Source: DATJPD01 sp036394195
GTDB lineage: Bacteria > Pseudomonadota > Alphaproteobacteria > CACIAM-22H2
Direction of reading: 5' to 3'
NCBI GenBank assembly: GCA_036394195.1
Contig: DASWFO010000118.1
Coordinates: 1 to 42,289, forward strand
DNA length: 42,289 nt
The position numbers were made by a program, and so were the translations under genes. This document shows, piece by piece, positions 32,360-41,068 of the stretch. The notes under the pieces were generated by a model that saw nothing but the letters and a program-made list of their open reading frames with translations, ran no database searches and had not been told where the DNA came from. The number at the start of each line of letters is the position of its first letter. Position 1 is the stretch's first letter.

Positions 32360-33037
32360 TCAGCGCGCGGCGATCTTCTTGTGCTCGAGGCGGCTCAACA
32401 GCCGCACCAGCGGCCACAGCACGATGAAATACATTAGCACCGCGAGAATCAGCGGTGAATAGTTGAAGGTCAGCTGCTGCGCCGAGCGCGCGGCGTACAT
32501 CAGCTCGTGCAGCGCCACGACGCTGGCGAGCGAGGTCAGCTTCACGACCTCCAACGTGTTGCTGACGAGATCCGGCAGCACGTTGCGCACCGCCTGCGGC
32601 AGGATCACCCAGGCCATGGTCTGTCCCCAGCCAAGCCCGGTCGACCGTGCCGCCTCCCACGAGCCGCGGCCGATGCTCTCGACGCCGGCGCGGAAGATCT
32701 CGCCGTAATAGCTCATGCTGTTGAGGCCGAGGGCCACGACCACGGCCGTGAACTCGGAGATCTGGTAGCCCGCGAACGGCGGCCCGTTGTAGACGAACAC
32801 CAGCAAGACCAGCGGCGGCAGCGCCCGGAAGACGTCCACCCACACCATGAGGGCGCGGTTGAGCCCGCGCGATTTCAGCGCCCATAGCACGGCGATGCCG
32901 ACGCCGCCGGCCACGCCCACCGGTACCACCAGAACGCACAGAAGCAGCGTCATCAGGAATCCGTCGAGGAGAAGGCCGAACGCCTTCTCCATGATGGAGA
33001 CGTTGAGGAAGAGATTGATGATGTCTGCCGCGCTCAT
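32360..33037 (-). CDS. Polar amino acid ABC transporter permease
   Basis: The 225-residue membrane protein belongs to the HisM/GlnP permease family. It has several hydrophobic helices and the EAA-loop segment GSWEAARSTGLGWGQTMAWV that contacts the ATPase. The ATG at 33037 lies two bases after the stop of the other permease; a GTG at 33052 would overlap that gene. It forms a heterodimer with the neighbouring permease. Confidence 0.92.
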   Translation of the reverse strand: MSAADIINLFLNVSIMEKAFGLLLDGFLMTLLLCVLVVPVGVAGGVGIAVLWALKSRGLNRALMVWVDVFRALPPLVLLVFVYNGPPFAGYQISEFTAVVVALGLNSMSYYGEIFRAGVESIGRGSWEAARSTGLGWGQTMAWVILPQAVRNVLPDLVSNTLEVVKLTSLASVVALHELMYAARSAQQLTFNYSPLILAVLMYFIVLWPLVRLLSRLEHKKIAAR

Positions 33038-33039
33038 CG

Positions 33040-33711
33040 TCACCGCTTCCACGCAAAACGGGTCTCGATCCAGCGGCCGAGGATCACGACCGGAATGAAC
33101 AGGACCAGATAGGCGAGGGCGCCGAGGGTGAGCGGCGACGGGTTGTAGGAAAAGCTCAGGCCGCTATAGGCCTGGTAGAGGATCTCCTGGACGGCCACGA
33201 CCTGGCCCAACGCGGTGTTCTTGGTGATCGCGATGGTGCGGTTGGTGAGCGGCGGAATCGCCAGCCGGATCGCCTGCGGCAGGATGACGTAGAGCAGCGC
33301 CTGCACGTATCCGAGCCCGGTCGAGCGCGCCGCCTCCCACTGGCCTTTCGACACCGACAGGATGCCGGCCCAGTAGATCTCCTCGGCAAAGGCCGCGAGC
33401 ACGAACGACAGGGCCAGCCACGTCGAGCCGAGGCCGTCCAGCGGCACGCCCAGGGCCGGCAGCCCGTAAAAGAACAGCACGATCAGCACCAGCGGCGGGA
33501 CGCTGCGCATCACGTCGACGAAGAACACGATCAGCCAGTTGAGCGGCCGGACGTGCAAGGTCCGCACCAGGGCCAGCAGGAGGCCGGTGACGAGGCCGGT
33601 GAGCACGACCGCCAGCGCCAGGTAGGCCGTGACCCACATGCCGCTCAGAATCTTGGGCAGGTAGCGGCCCATGATCTCGAGATTGAAGAAGCTCGAGAGG
33701 AACTGCTCCAT
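33040..33711 (-). CDS. Polar amino acid ABC transporter permease
   Basis: The 223-residue protein is the second HisQ/GlnP-type permease, with the ATPase-contact loop GQWEAARSTGLGYVQALLYV and the VDVMRSVPPLVLIVLFFYG segment typical of the family. It lies between the ATPase and first permease genes, with short gaps of seven and two bases. Presence of two different permeases fits a high-affinity importer for amino acids or their derivatives. Confidence 0.92.
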   Translation of the reverse strand: MEQFLSSFFNLEIMGRYLPKILSGMWVTAYLALAVVLTGLVTGLLLALVRTLHVRPLNWLIVFFVDVMRSVPPLVLIVLFFYGLPALGVPLDGLGSTWLALSFVLAAFAEEIYWAGILSVSKGQWEAARSTGLGYVQALLYVILPQAIRLAIPPLTNRTIAITKNTALGQVVAVQEILYQAYSGLSFSYNPSPLTLGALAYLVLFIPVVILGRWIETRFAWKR

Positions 33712-33718
33712 GGGGTCG

Positions 33719-34468
33719 CTACTCGTGCCCGGAGATGCGGGCCACGAACTCGCGCGTCCGCGACTGGACCGGTGCGCCGAAGATCTGCGCCGGCGCGCCC
33801 TGCTCGACGATGACGCCGTTCTCCATGAACACGACGCGATCGGCGGCGGCGCGCGCGAACTGCAGCTCGTGGCTCACCACCAGCATGGTCATCCCGCCCT
33901 CGCGCAATTCGCGCATCACCTTCAGCACGCCGCCGACCAGCTCCGGGTCGAGCGCGCTGGTCGGCTCGTCGAACAGCACGATCTTGGGTTCGAGCGCCAA
34001 TGCGCGGGCGATCGCCACCCGCTGCTGCTGGCCGCCCGAGAGCTCGTTCGGATACGCCTTCGTCTTGTCGGCGAGGCCCACGCGAGCGAGGGCGGCGCTG
34101 CCGATCTCCTCGGCCTCACGCCGCGACTTCTTCAGCACGAGGCGCAGTGCCAAGGTGACGTTGCCGAGCGCGGTCATGTGCGGATAGAGGTTGAACGACT
34201 GGAACACCATCCCGATGCTGCGGCGGATTTTGTTGATGTCCGTCGCCGGGTCCATCACGTCGACGCCGTCGATCGCGATCGAGCCGCTGGACGGCTCCTC
34301 CAGCCGGTTGCAGCACCTCAGAAGCGTGCTCTTGCCCGAGCCCGAGGGGCCGATGACGAAGACGAGCTCGCGGGCGCGCAGCTTAAGATCGATGCCCTTC
34401 AGGACTTCGAGCGCGCCGTAAGCCTTGTACAGGGCGCGGATGTCGAGGATCGGCCTCGGGTCGAGCAC
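33719..34468 (-). CDS. Polar amino acid ABC transporter ATP-binding protein
   Basis: The 249-residue ATPase is of the GlnQ/HisP type. It has Walker A GPSGSGKSTLLRC, signature LSGGQQQRVAIARAL and Walker B IVLFDEPTSALDPE. Complete and typical in length, it energises uptake through the two permeases downstream. The gene follows the binding-protein gene by 33 bases. Confidence 0.95.
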   Translation of the reverse strand: MLDPRPILDIRALYKAYGALEVLKGIDLKLRARELVFVIGPSGSGKSTLLRCCNRLEEPSSGSIAIDGVDVMDPATDINKIRRSIGMVFQSFNLYPHMTALGNVTLALRLVLKKSRREAEEIGSAALARVGLADKTKAYPNELSGGQQQRVAIARALALEPKIVLFDEPTSALDPELVGGVLKVMRELREGGMTMLVVSHELQFARAAADRVVFMENGVIVEQGAPAQIFGAPVQSRTREFVARISGHE

Positions 34469-34501
34469 CGTGTCAGCGCCGGATGGATCCCAGCGCCCGG
34501 C

Positions 34502-35374
34502 TCAATTGCAGCGCGGCGTGTGCTCGGTCGGATCGTAGCCGGGCATGTCGGGCACGCCGTAGCCCTTGTACACGACGACAGCCGGCGAATCGGCCGCCGC
34601 CTTCACGCCGAACCACGTCTCGTGCAGCCGCGCCAGCGTGCCGTCGAGCTTCATGCACTCGACGGCGTTCTCCACCAGCTCGCGCCCCGCCTTGTCGTCC
34701 TTGCGGAAGGCGACGGCCCACACGAGCCCGGTCTTGATCGTGTACGAGAGCTGCAGCTGCGGGTTCTGCTTGGCGGCCCACGCGGTGACGGTGTTGCCGG
34801 CGAGATTGGCGTCGGCGCGGCCGGCCATCACCGCCTGCACGGCGTCGGTCTGGGTGGGGAACGCGGACGCCTCGAACCCATACTTCTCCTTGTTCTGCTC
34901 CGCCCACGCGTCGTAGGCCGAGCCCTTGTTTGTGGCGATCTTCCGGCCCTTGAGGTCCTCGAACTTGGTGATCTCGGGGGCGCCTTTGCGGATCAGGAAC
35001 TGGAAGTCGGTGTTGAGGTAGCCTTCGCTGAACAAGAGGCTCTCCGCCCGCTCCTTGGTGACCGTGGTGGGGGCGGCCAGCCAGTCGTAGCGGCCGGAGT
35101 TCAGCGCCGGGATCAGGCCTGAATATTCCTGGGCCACGATCTCGATCGGGCGGTGTAGGCGCTTGGCGATCTCGTTCGCCATGTCCACGTTGAAGCCCTC
35201 GATGCCGCCGCCGAGCTTCGGCATGGCGTGGGGCGCGAACGTCCCGTCCACCCCGACGTTGATCTTGGTCGCTTGGGCCCACACCGGGCCGGGCGCCGAA
35301 AACGCCGCAACGGCCGCCGCCAGGGTGGCGCCCAGAACCAGGCGCCGCCGCATCGAAACCCGAATTTCCGTCAT
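34502..35374 (-). CDS. Periplasmic amino acid-binding protein of the ABC transporter
   Basis: The 290-residue protein has a clear Sec signal: basic MRRRLVLGA, a hydrophobic stretch and probable cleavage after VWAQA near residue 34. The family-3 solute-binding domain follows, with GVDGTFAPHAMPK, GGGIEGFNVDMANEIAKRL and DLKGRKIATNKGSAYD. It captures the substrate in the periplasm; gene order suggests a D-amino acid, carbamoyl amino acid or hydantoin, but the ligand cannot be read. The ATG at 35374 has GGGGGA five bases upstream. It heads the transporter-racemase unit. Confidence 0.93.
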   Translation of the reverse strand: MTEIRVSMRRRLVLGATLAAAVAAFSAPGPVWAQATKINVGVDGTFAPHAMPKLGGGIEGFNVDMANEIAKRLHRPIEIVAQEYSGLIPALNSGRYDWLAAPTTVTKERAESLLFSEGYLNTDFQFLIRKGAPEITKFEDLKGRKIATNKGSAYDAWAEQNKEKYGFEASAFPTQTDAVQAVMAGRADANLAGNTVTAWAAKQNPQLQLSYTIKTGLVWAVAFRKDDKAGRELVENAVECMKLDGTLARLHETWFGVKAAADSPAVVVYKGYGVPDMPGYDPTEHTPRCN

Positions 35375-35427
35375 GAATTCCCCCAGGACATGAAGCCGAG
35401 CCGAGGCTACTCCGCCCGCCAAAAGAC

Positions 35428-35443
35428 GCAAGCTCCGTGCCAA
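35428..35443 (-). promoter_or_regulatory. Sigma-54 (RpoN) promoter upstream of the transporter operon
   Basis: On the minus strand TTGGCACGGAGCTTGC matches the TTGGCACG-N4-TTGC consensus at every defined position. The -24 GG is at 35441-35440 and the -12 GC at 35429-35428, with exactly ten bases between. RNA would start near 35416, about 42 bases before the binding-protein ATG, leaving room for its ribosome-binding site. It implies an enhancer-binding activator such as NtrC; no obvious NtrC dyad was recognised upstream. Confidence 0.72.
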
Positions 35444-35533
35444 TACGTCGTGCCGATGGGGTCCATTCGGCGGGCTGGCAATCGGCTCTGTCAGCGCCTA
35501 TCTACCCGGTATCCCGAGGCTGCCCCGTCGACG

Positions 35534-36298
35534 ATGATCCGCAATCCCTTCGCCAAGCCAGCGCCGGCGCCGCGCGCGTCAATTCCCGACGGCACCGCCG
35601 TCTACGCCATCGGCGACATCCATGGCCGCGCCGACCTCCTCACCGATCTGCACCAGCGCATCGCCGAGGATCCGGAGCGCGGGCCGGCGGAGCGCCGCGT
35701 CATCGTCTATCTCGGGGATTACGTCGACCGCGGCGTGAATGCGGCCGGCGTGATCGACCTCGTCCTGGGTGAGGCCCCCGCCGGGTTCGAAAAAGTAGCT
35801 CTGCTCGGCAATCACGAGCGTCTGATGCTCGAGTTTCTCGACGACATCAGCCGTGGGCCGCTGTGGCTGCGCAACGGCGGAGACACCACCTTGCGCAGCT
35901 ATGGGGTGAACCCCGGCCCCGGGCCCTACCTTGATCCGACGCGCTTGAGCGACATGCAGACGGCGCTGCGGCAAAAGCTGCCTGACCCCCACCTGCAGTT
36001 CCTGCAGAACCTCCGCCTGACGCATCAGGAAGGCGATTATCTGTTCGTGCATGCCGGGATTCGGCCCGGCGTGCCTCTGGACAAGCAGGCCGAGGAGGAC
36101 GTGATCTGGATCCGCGACCTGTTCCTCCGCTCACCGGCCGATCACGGCAAGATCGTGGTCCACGGCCATACGATCACGGAGCAGCCGGAGTTCCAGCCGA
36201 ACCGCATCGGCATCGACACCGGGGCGTATTTCACGGGCCACTTGACCTGCCTGGCGCTTGAGGGCACGAAACGACGGATCATCTCGACCGCCGCCTGA
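35534..36298 (+). CDS. PPP-family metallophosphatase (serine/threonine phosphatase-like)
   Basis: The 254-residue protein shows the PPP blocks in order: GDIHGRADLL, GDYVDRG, LLGNHE, HAGIRPG and VVHGHT, which bind two metals. Such enzymes remove phosphate from proteins or from dinucleotides such as Ap4A. Length suits the bacterial PrpA/PrpE-like group. The ATG at 35534 is chosen because the conserved domain starts 25 residues later; the longer frame crosses the divergent promoter region. No strong ribosome-binding site is visible. It precedes the UDP-xylose gene by 49 bases, and a functional link is not evident. Confidence 0.85.
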   Translation: MIRNPFAKPAPAPRASIPDGTAVYAIGDIHGRADLLTDLHQRIAEDPERGPAERRVIVYLGDYVDRGVNAAGVIDLVLGEAPAGFEKVALLGNHERLMLEFLDDISRGPLWLRNGGDTTLRSYGVNPGPGPYLDPTRLSDMQTALRQKLPDPHLQFLQNLRLTHQEGDYLFVHAGIRPGVPLDKQAEEDVIWIRDLFLRSPADHGKIVVHGHTITEQPEFQPNRIGIDTGAYFTGHLTCLALEGTKRRIISTAA

Positions 36299-36347
36299 CC
36301 GCCCGCCCGTTCCTCCCCTCCCTCCGAAACAATCCGAGAACCCCCTC

Positions 36348-37331
36348 ATGGGTCCACGCAAGCGCATCCTGGTCACCGGCGGTGCCGGTTTTCTCGGCTC
36401 GCATCTCTGCGAGCGGCTGCTCGCCGAAGGGCACGAGGTGTTGTGCGTCGACAACTACTTCACCGGCACCAAGGCGAATATTGCCCATCTGCTCGACAAT
36501 CCGTTCTTCGAGCTGATGCGCCACGACGTGACCTTCCCGCTCTATATCGAGGTTGACGAGATCTACAACCTCGCCTGCCCGGCGTCGCCGATCCATTACC
36601 AGTTCGACCCGGTGCAGACGACCAAGACCTCGGTCCACGGCGCCATCAACATGCTGGGCCTCGCCAAGCGGGTGCGCGCCAAGATCTTCCAGGCCTCGAC
36701 GTCGGAGGTCTATGGCGACCCCGATATCCATCCGCAGCCGGAATCCTATCGCGGCAACGTCAATCCGATTGGCCCCCGCGCCTGCTACGACGAAGGCAAG
36801 CGCTGCGCCGAGACGCTGTTCTTCGATTATCACCGGCAGCACAAGCTGCGCATCAAGGTGGCGCGCATCTTCAACACCTATGGGCCGCGCATGCACCCCA
36901 ATGACGGCCGCGTGGTGTCGAACTTCATCGTCCAGGCGCTGAAGGGCGAGCCGATCACGATCTACGGCAAGGGCACCCAGACGCGGTCGTTCTGCTATGT
37001 CGACGACCTGATCGAGGCGTTCATCCGGCTGATGGGCACGCCGGAATCGTTCACCGGCCCGGTCAATCTCGGCAATCCCGGCGAATTCACCATCCGGCAG
37101 CTGGCCGAAAAGGTGATCGAGCTCACCGGCTCGCGCTCCCGGCTGATCTTCAAGCCGCTGCCGGTCGACGACCCGATGCAGCGCAAGCCCACCATCGCGC
37201 TCGCCCGCAAGATGCTGAAGTGGGAGCCGAAGGTGGCGCTCAATGTCGGGCTGGAGCGGACGATCGTCTATTTCGACAAGCTCCTGTCGGCCACGAAGCC
37301 GTCGAAGAGGGCCGCGAGGCGGGCGCGGTAG
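36348..37331 (+). CDS. uxs: UDP-glucuronate decarboxylase (UDP-xylose synthase)
   Basis: The 327-residue short-chain dehydrogenase-like enzyme has the NAD site ILVTGGAGFLGSHL (residues 7-20) and the catalytic Tyr147/Lys151 in CYDEGKR. It also has the UXS-typical NLACPASPIHYQFDPVQTTK, with catalytic context, and QASTSEVYGDP. It converts UDP-glucuronate to UDP-xylose for surface polysaccharide. The start is ATG 36348. The 3' end overlaps the convergent glycosyltransferase gene by 64 bases, so the last 20 residues, rich in Lys and Arg, are encoded opposite that enzyme's C-terminus. Confidence 0.93.
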   Translation: MGPRKRILVTGGAGFLGSHLCERLLAEGHEVLCVDNYFTGTKANIAHLLDNPFFELMRHDVTFPLYIEVDEIYNLACPASPIHYQFDPVQTTKTSVHGAINMLGLAKRVRAKIFQASTSEVYGDPDIHPQPESYRGNVNPIGPRACYDEGKRCAETLFFDYHRQHKLRIKVARIFNTYGPRMHPNDGRVVSNFIVQALKGEPITIYGKGTQTRSFCYVDDLIEAFIRLMGTPESFTGPVNLGNPGEFTIRQLAEKVIELTGSRSRLIFKPLPVDDPMQRKPTIALARKMLKWEPKVALNVGLERTIVYFDKLLSATKPSKRAARRAR

Positions 37332-38539
37332 GCGCTCCAGGTGAACTCTTCGGCCCGGGCACGGGCGCTCCGCGCCATCTCGGCCCGCCGCGTCCGGTCC
37401 CGATAGAGCAGCTCGATCTTCGCCATCAGCGCGTCCACGTCGCGCGGCGGCACCAGGAAGCCGTCGATCTCGTCGCGCACGACCGAGCCGGTATTGGGCG
37501 TCGCGATCACGGGCAGCCCGCTCGCCAGCGCCTCGTAGGTCGCGAAGGCCGAGCCTTCGTGCAGCGACGGGTAGACGAAGACGTCGGCGTCGGCATACAG
37601 GCCATGCACTTCGTGGTACGGCACGTGCGTCACGTGCCGGAACAGCCCGTCATAGGGGTGGAAGGCCGCCGCACTGCCGATCATGCGGCCGACCAGCACC
37701 AGCTCCGCGTCGGGCAGCTTCAGGCGGCGGACTGCCTCCAACAGGTATTTGATGCCCTTGCGCTGGCTGAGGCTGCCGACGAACAGCAGCCGGAAGCTCT
37801 TGCGCTCGCCGCTCGGCCGCGGCCGGAAGCGCTCGACGTCGACGCCGTAGGGCAGGACCGCGATGCGCTCGGCCGGCGTGCCGCGCTGCACCAGCGTATC
37901 CTGTACGTAATCGGACGGGACCAGCACGCGGTCGGCCTCCAGCGCCTCGCCGCGGCAACGCTCGACGATCCACTGCGGCGGTACCGTCAGCGTCTCGGCG
38001 AATTCCGGTGCCTGTTCGGCCTCCTCGCGAAAAATCTCCAGCCCGGCGTCGATATGGCCGATGACTTGGTTGAGCACGGAGACGGCGCCGATGTCGCGGG
38101 CGGCACGCTGGGCCAGCAGCGCCGACGAATCGTGGCCGACGACGATGCGCGGCCGCTCCCGCCGGACCCGCGCGGCCACCCAGCGGTCGAAGACTTCGTT
38201 GCGCCAGCCGACGACGCGGGCGAGCGGCCCCGGTGGCAAGCCGAGCCGGTTGAGCGCCACATAGGCAAGCTCGGGCCACGCCAGAAGCCGCAAGCGCCGC
38301 GGGTCGACGGCGGGGTGCGAGCGGCGCTTCAGCTCCCGCTCGACACGGCCGCGCCATCGGGTGGGCAGCGTTCGCGTGAGGCGCGCCGCGAGCCCATCGG
38401 GCGTGTAGAAAAATCCGGTGTCGAGATCACAGGCGAAGCCCGCCTGCTGCAGGCCCGCCACCAGCTCGTAGGCGAGGTGATTGGAGCCTGGATGGTGGAC
38501 GAGCACCCGTGTGCCCGGCCGGGCGGCCGCGCCGTTCAT
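37268..38539 (-). CDS. GT4-family glycosyltransferase
   Basis: The 423-residue enzyme has the GT-B fold layout. N-terminal VLVHHPGSNHLAYELVAGLQ is followed by a helical region and the C-terminal nucleotide-sugar domain, with LLFVGSLSQRKGIKYLLEA, VFVYPSLHEGSAFATYEALA (the E-x7-E motif) and GLPVIATPNTG. It transfers a sugar from a nucleotide donor, keeping anomeric configuration. The ATG at 38539 overlaps the flippase stop (ATGA). Donor and acceptor are unknown; UDP-xylose made next door is one candidate. Confidence 0.9.
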   Translation of the reverse strand: MNGAAARPGTRVLVHHPGSNHLAYELVAGLQQAGFACDLDTGFFYTPDGLAARLTRTLPTRWRGRVERELKRRSHPAVDPRRLRLLAWPELAYVALNRLGLPPGPLARVVGWRNEVFDRWVAARVRRERPRIVVGHDSSALLAQRAARDIGAVSVLNQVIGHIDAGLEIFREEAEQAPEFAETLTVPPQWIVERCRGEALEADRVLVPSDYVQDTLVQRGTPAERIAVLPYGVDVERFRPRPSGERKSFRLLFVGSLSQRKGIKYLLEAVRRLKLPDAELVLVGRMIGSAAAFHPYDGLFRHVTHVPYHEVHGLYADADVFVYPSLHEGSAFATYEALASGLPVIATPNTGSVVRDEIDGFLVPPRDVDALMAKIELLYRDRTRRAEMARSARARAEEFTWSAYRARLAALFDGFVADRSLSK

Positions 38540-39825
38540 CGCCGCAAGCTGGCGACGAGCTCGCCGGCCAGCCGCCAGTCGTCGGCGGTCGGCGTCAGGA
38601 GCGTCGCCAGCTTGAGGTCGAGATGGCGCCTGAGCGACGCCGCCATCGCCACCGCCGCCACCACATTCGCCACCACGAGGCTGCACGCGGCACCGGCGAT
38701 GCCGAGGGTGGGCAGCAGAACGAACAGCGATACCGCGGCCGCGAACAGGCCGATGAACTCGGCCTGCCCGATGACCAGCGAGCGGTCCCAGGACTTGAGC
38801 GCCTGGATGAACAGCAGCTTCGCCGCGGCCGCTGGCAGGCCGATCAACATGATGTTGGCGATCAGCGCCGCCGGCGCGAAGGCTTGGCCGAACAGCAGCG
38901 GCACCAGCCACGGGTTCAGCACCAGCAGCACCACCGTCGTCGCGACGGTGACCGCGATGGTGAAGCGGAAATAGCGGCCGAACACGACGATCTTGCCGGC
39001 CACGTCGGCCTGCTGGCTGACCTTTGGAAATGCGAGATTGGCCAAGGTCTGCGCCAGGATCAGCGGGCCGTTGGCGACGGTCAGCGCCACGACATAGAGG
39101 CCGAGATCGGCGTGCGGCAGCCACAGCGCCACCAGCGCCTGGTCGATCTTCTGGCGCGCCGAGTTGAGCATCTCGCCGACATGCACCTTGGCGCCGTAGA
39201 CCAGCAGGCCGCGGAGAGTTGCCCAGCTGGTGCGAAAGCCGATCCAGCCGCGGCGCGCCAGCAGCACGAGCCCGACCGCGAAGGTGAGGCCGGTGCCCAG
39301 GATATAAGCCGCGGCAAACCCCTCGACGGTCGCCTGGCCGGCCGCGGCGGCGAGGCCGATGAACGCGAGATAGCCCACCGCGACCACGCCGCGCAGCAGG
39401 TTCCAGGTCATCATGTCGAGATAGCCCTGGAACATCGAGGCGACGAACAGGGCGCCCAGGTTCGTCGGCACGTAGGCCACCAGGAAGATCAGGGCGAGGC
39501 GCAGCAGGTACGGATCTTTGCCGGCGAAGATATAGGGCTCGATGATCAACCCGGCGATGATCAGCAAGACAGAAAAGAAAGCCGTCAGCGCCGCCATCGC
39601 CGCGAACAGCTCGCGCGGAGCTGCCTGCGCTGTCGCCGCCCGATAGAGCAGCGCGTCCGACAGCCCGACGATGCCGAATTCCACGATCAGGCCGGCCCAC
39701 AGCATGATCTCGGCGAGCTCGCCGCGGCCTTCGGGAAGCAGCAGCCGCGCCGCCAGCAGGCCGGTGGCGATGTTCAGCACCTGGATCACCGCGGTCGCGG
39801 CGAAGGAGACCGAGACGTCCTTCAT
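38536..39825 (-). CDS. Wzx-type lipid-linked oligosaccharide flippase
   Basis: The 429-residue protein is almost wholly hydrophobic, with about 12 predicted membrane helices. N-terminal AATAVIQVLNIATGLLAARL resembles the polysaccharide synthase/O-antigen flippase (MOP superfamily) family. It should flip undecaprenyl-linked glycan units across the inner membrane. The ATG at 39825 follows the GT stop by ten bases, and its stop overlaps the next gene. Such proteins diverge widely, so the specific substrate is not readable. Confidence 0.85.
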   Translation of the reverse strand: MKDVSVSFAATAVIQVLNIATGLLAARLLLPEGRGELAEIMLWAGLIVEFGIVGLSDALLYRAATAQAAPRELFAAMAALTAFFSVLLIIAGLIIEPYIFAGKDPYLLRLALIFLVAYVPTNLGALFVASMFQGYLDMMTWNLLRGVVAVGYLAFIGLAAAAGQATVEGFAAAYILGTGLTFAVGLVLLARRGWIGFRTSWATLRGLLVYGAKVHVGEMLNSARQKIDQALVALWLPHADLGLYVVALTVANGPLILAQTLANLAFPKVSQQADVAGKIVVFGRYFRFTIAVTVATTVVLLVLNPWLVPLLFGQAFAPAALIANIMLIGLPAAAAKLLFIQALKSWDRSLVIGQAEFIGLFAAAVSLFVLLPTLGIAGAACSLVVANVVAAVAMAASLRRHLDLKLATLLTPTADDWRLAGELVASLRR

Positions 39826-39835
39826 CCCACATCTC

Positions 39836-41068
39836 TCATGCGGGCGCGCTCCACGCCGGACAGACCGCGGCGAGCGCCCGCCGCAACCCGGCGATGTCCT
39901 CGGCGAAGCTCCAGCGGTCGATGATCTCGCGGCTCCGCTTGCCCATGGCCGCGAGGCGCTCAGGGTCGGCCAGGGTCTCGCGCAGCACCCGCATCAGGTC
40001 GTCGCCGTCGTCGGTGCGGAACATGGCGCCGTTCTCGCCGTCGCGCACGAGATCCGGCGCGGCCCCGACGCGGTCGCTGGCCACGACCGCGCGTCCGGCG
40101 CACATCACCTCGTTCACCACGAGGCCCCACGCTTCCTGCGCCGATGGCAGGACGAACGCGTCACACAGATCGTAGCAGCGCGGCAGGTCGCTTTGCTTCT
40201 GAAAGCCGAGGAAGCGCACGGCACCAGGCGCCTGAGCTGTCGCCTGCGCTTCGAGGGCCGGCCGCAGCGGCCCGTCGCCGGCGAACAGCAGATAGGGCCG
40301 TCGCGTCGCCGGATCGGCGTGGATGCGGCTGAACGCCTCCAGCAGCAGCCCCGGGCGTTTGCGCTCGATCAGCTTGGCGGCGAACAACAGGATCGGCCGC
40401 CCCGGCTCGAGACCGAGCGCCGCGCGATAGGGCTCGCGATTGAGGTTGGCCTTCGCCGCACCCTGGCTGAAATGCCCATTGTCGACCGCGTAGGGCATGT
40501 CGAACAGCCGGTCCGCGCGCGCGCCGTTGGCGGCGTAATAGCGCCGGTTCAAGGTGCCGATGGTGAGGAAACCGTCGACCATGCGGTTCAGTCCAGCGAA
40601 GAACGCCCGCTTGGCCGCGCGCTTGGCGCCGCCGCGCTCCGCCGAGATCGAGGTCGCTTCGTCGCGGAGCAGGACTTTCGTGCCGTGGCGCTTCGCCACC
40701 GCCATCGCCCACCAGTGCAGCCAATGCGCGTAGCCATGGACCCACAGTGCGTCGAACTTCCCGGCGGCCAGCCGCCGGGCCAGGCCGTAGTTGAGGGGCC
40801 GCCAGAAATCGAGCGGCGGCTGGCGCCCTGCCGGCGGGGTGAAGAGCTGCGGCAGGACCTCATGCCGGTAGCCGTCGAGCAGCGGCACGTCCCAGGTGAT
40901 CTCGCGCCCGAATTCGCCGGCGGTGAAGGCGCGCGCTGAAAAATCCGTGCCGAAGAACACCGTGAAGTCCAGGTCCGGCTGCGCCGCGACGAGGCGCAGC
41001 AGCGGCGCCTGGTACTGGATCGGATGGGTGACCAGATAGGCCAGCCGCAGTTTTCGCCGGTCTCTCAC
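39836..41068 (-). CDS. GT4-family glycosyltransferase
   Basis: The 410-residue enzyme has an N-terminal LAYLVTHPIQYQAPLLRLVA, as in WcaL-type GT4 proteins. Its C-terminal donor-binding domain includes LFAAKLIERKRPGLLLEAFS and FVLPSAQEAWGLVVNEVMCA, the E-x7-E motif. It starts at GTG 41068, overlapping the amidotransferase stop (GTGA). Longer in-frame starts lie inside that gene. The acceptor sugar is unknown. Confidence 0.9.
   Translation of the reverse strand: MRDRRKLRLAYLVTHPIQYQAPLLRLVAAQPDLDFTVFFGTDFSARAFTAGEFGREITWDVPLLDGYRHEVLPQLFTPPAGRQPPLDFWRPLNYGLARRLAAGKFDALWVHGYAHWLHWWAMAVAKRHGTKVLLRDEATSISAERGGAKRAAKRAFFAGLNRMVDGFLTIGTLNRRYYAANGARADRLFDMPYAVDNGHFSQGAAKANLNREPYRAALGLEPGRPILLFAAKLIERKRPGLLLEAFSRIHADPATRRPYLLFAGDGPLRPALEAQATAQAPGAVRFLGFQKQSDLPRCYDLCDAFVLPSAQEAWGLVVNEVMCAGRAVVASDRVGAAPDLVRDGENGAMFRTDDGDDLMRVLRETLADPERLAAMGKRSREIIDRWSFAEDIAGLRRALAAVCPAWSAPA

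Noticed and set aside
37268..39832. A single 854-codon frame covering the flippase and glycosyltransferase
   Set aside because: The upstream half is the wrong frame of the flippase gene; the glycosyltransferase domain starts at ATG 38539 with an ATGA overlap.
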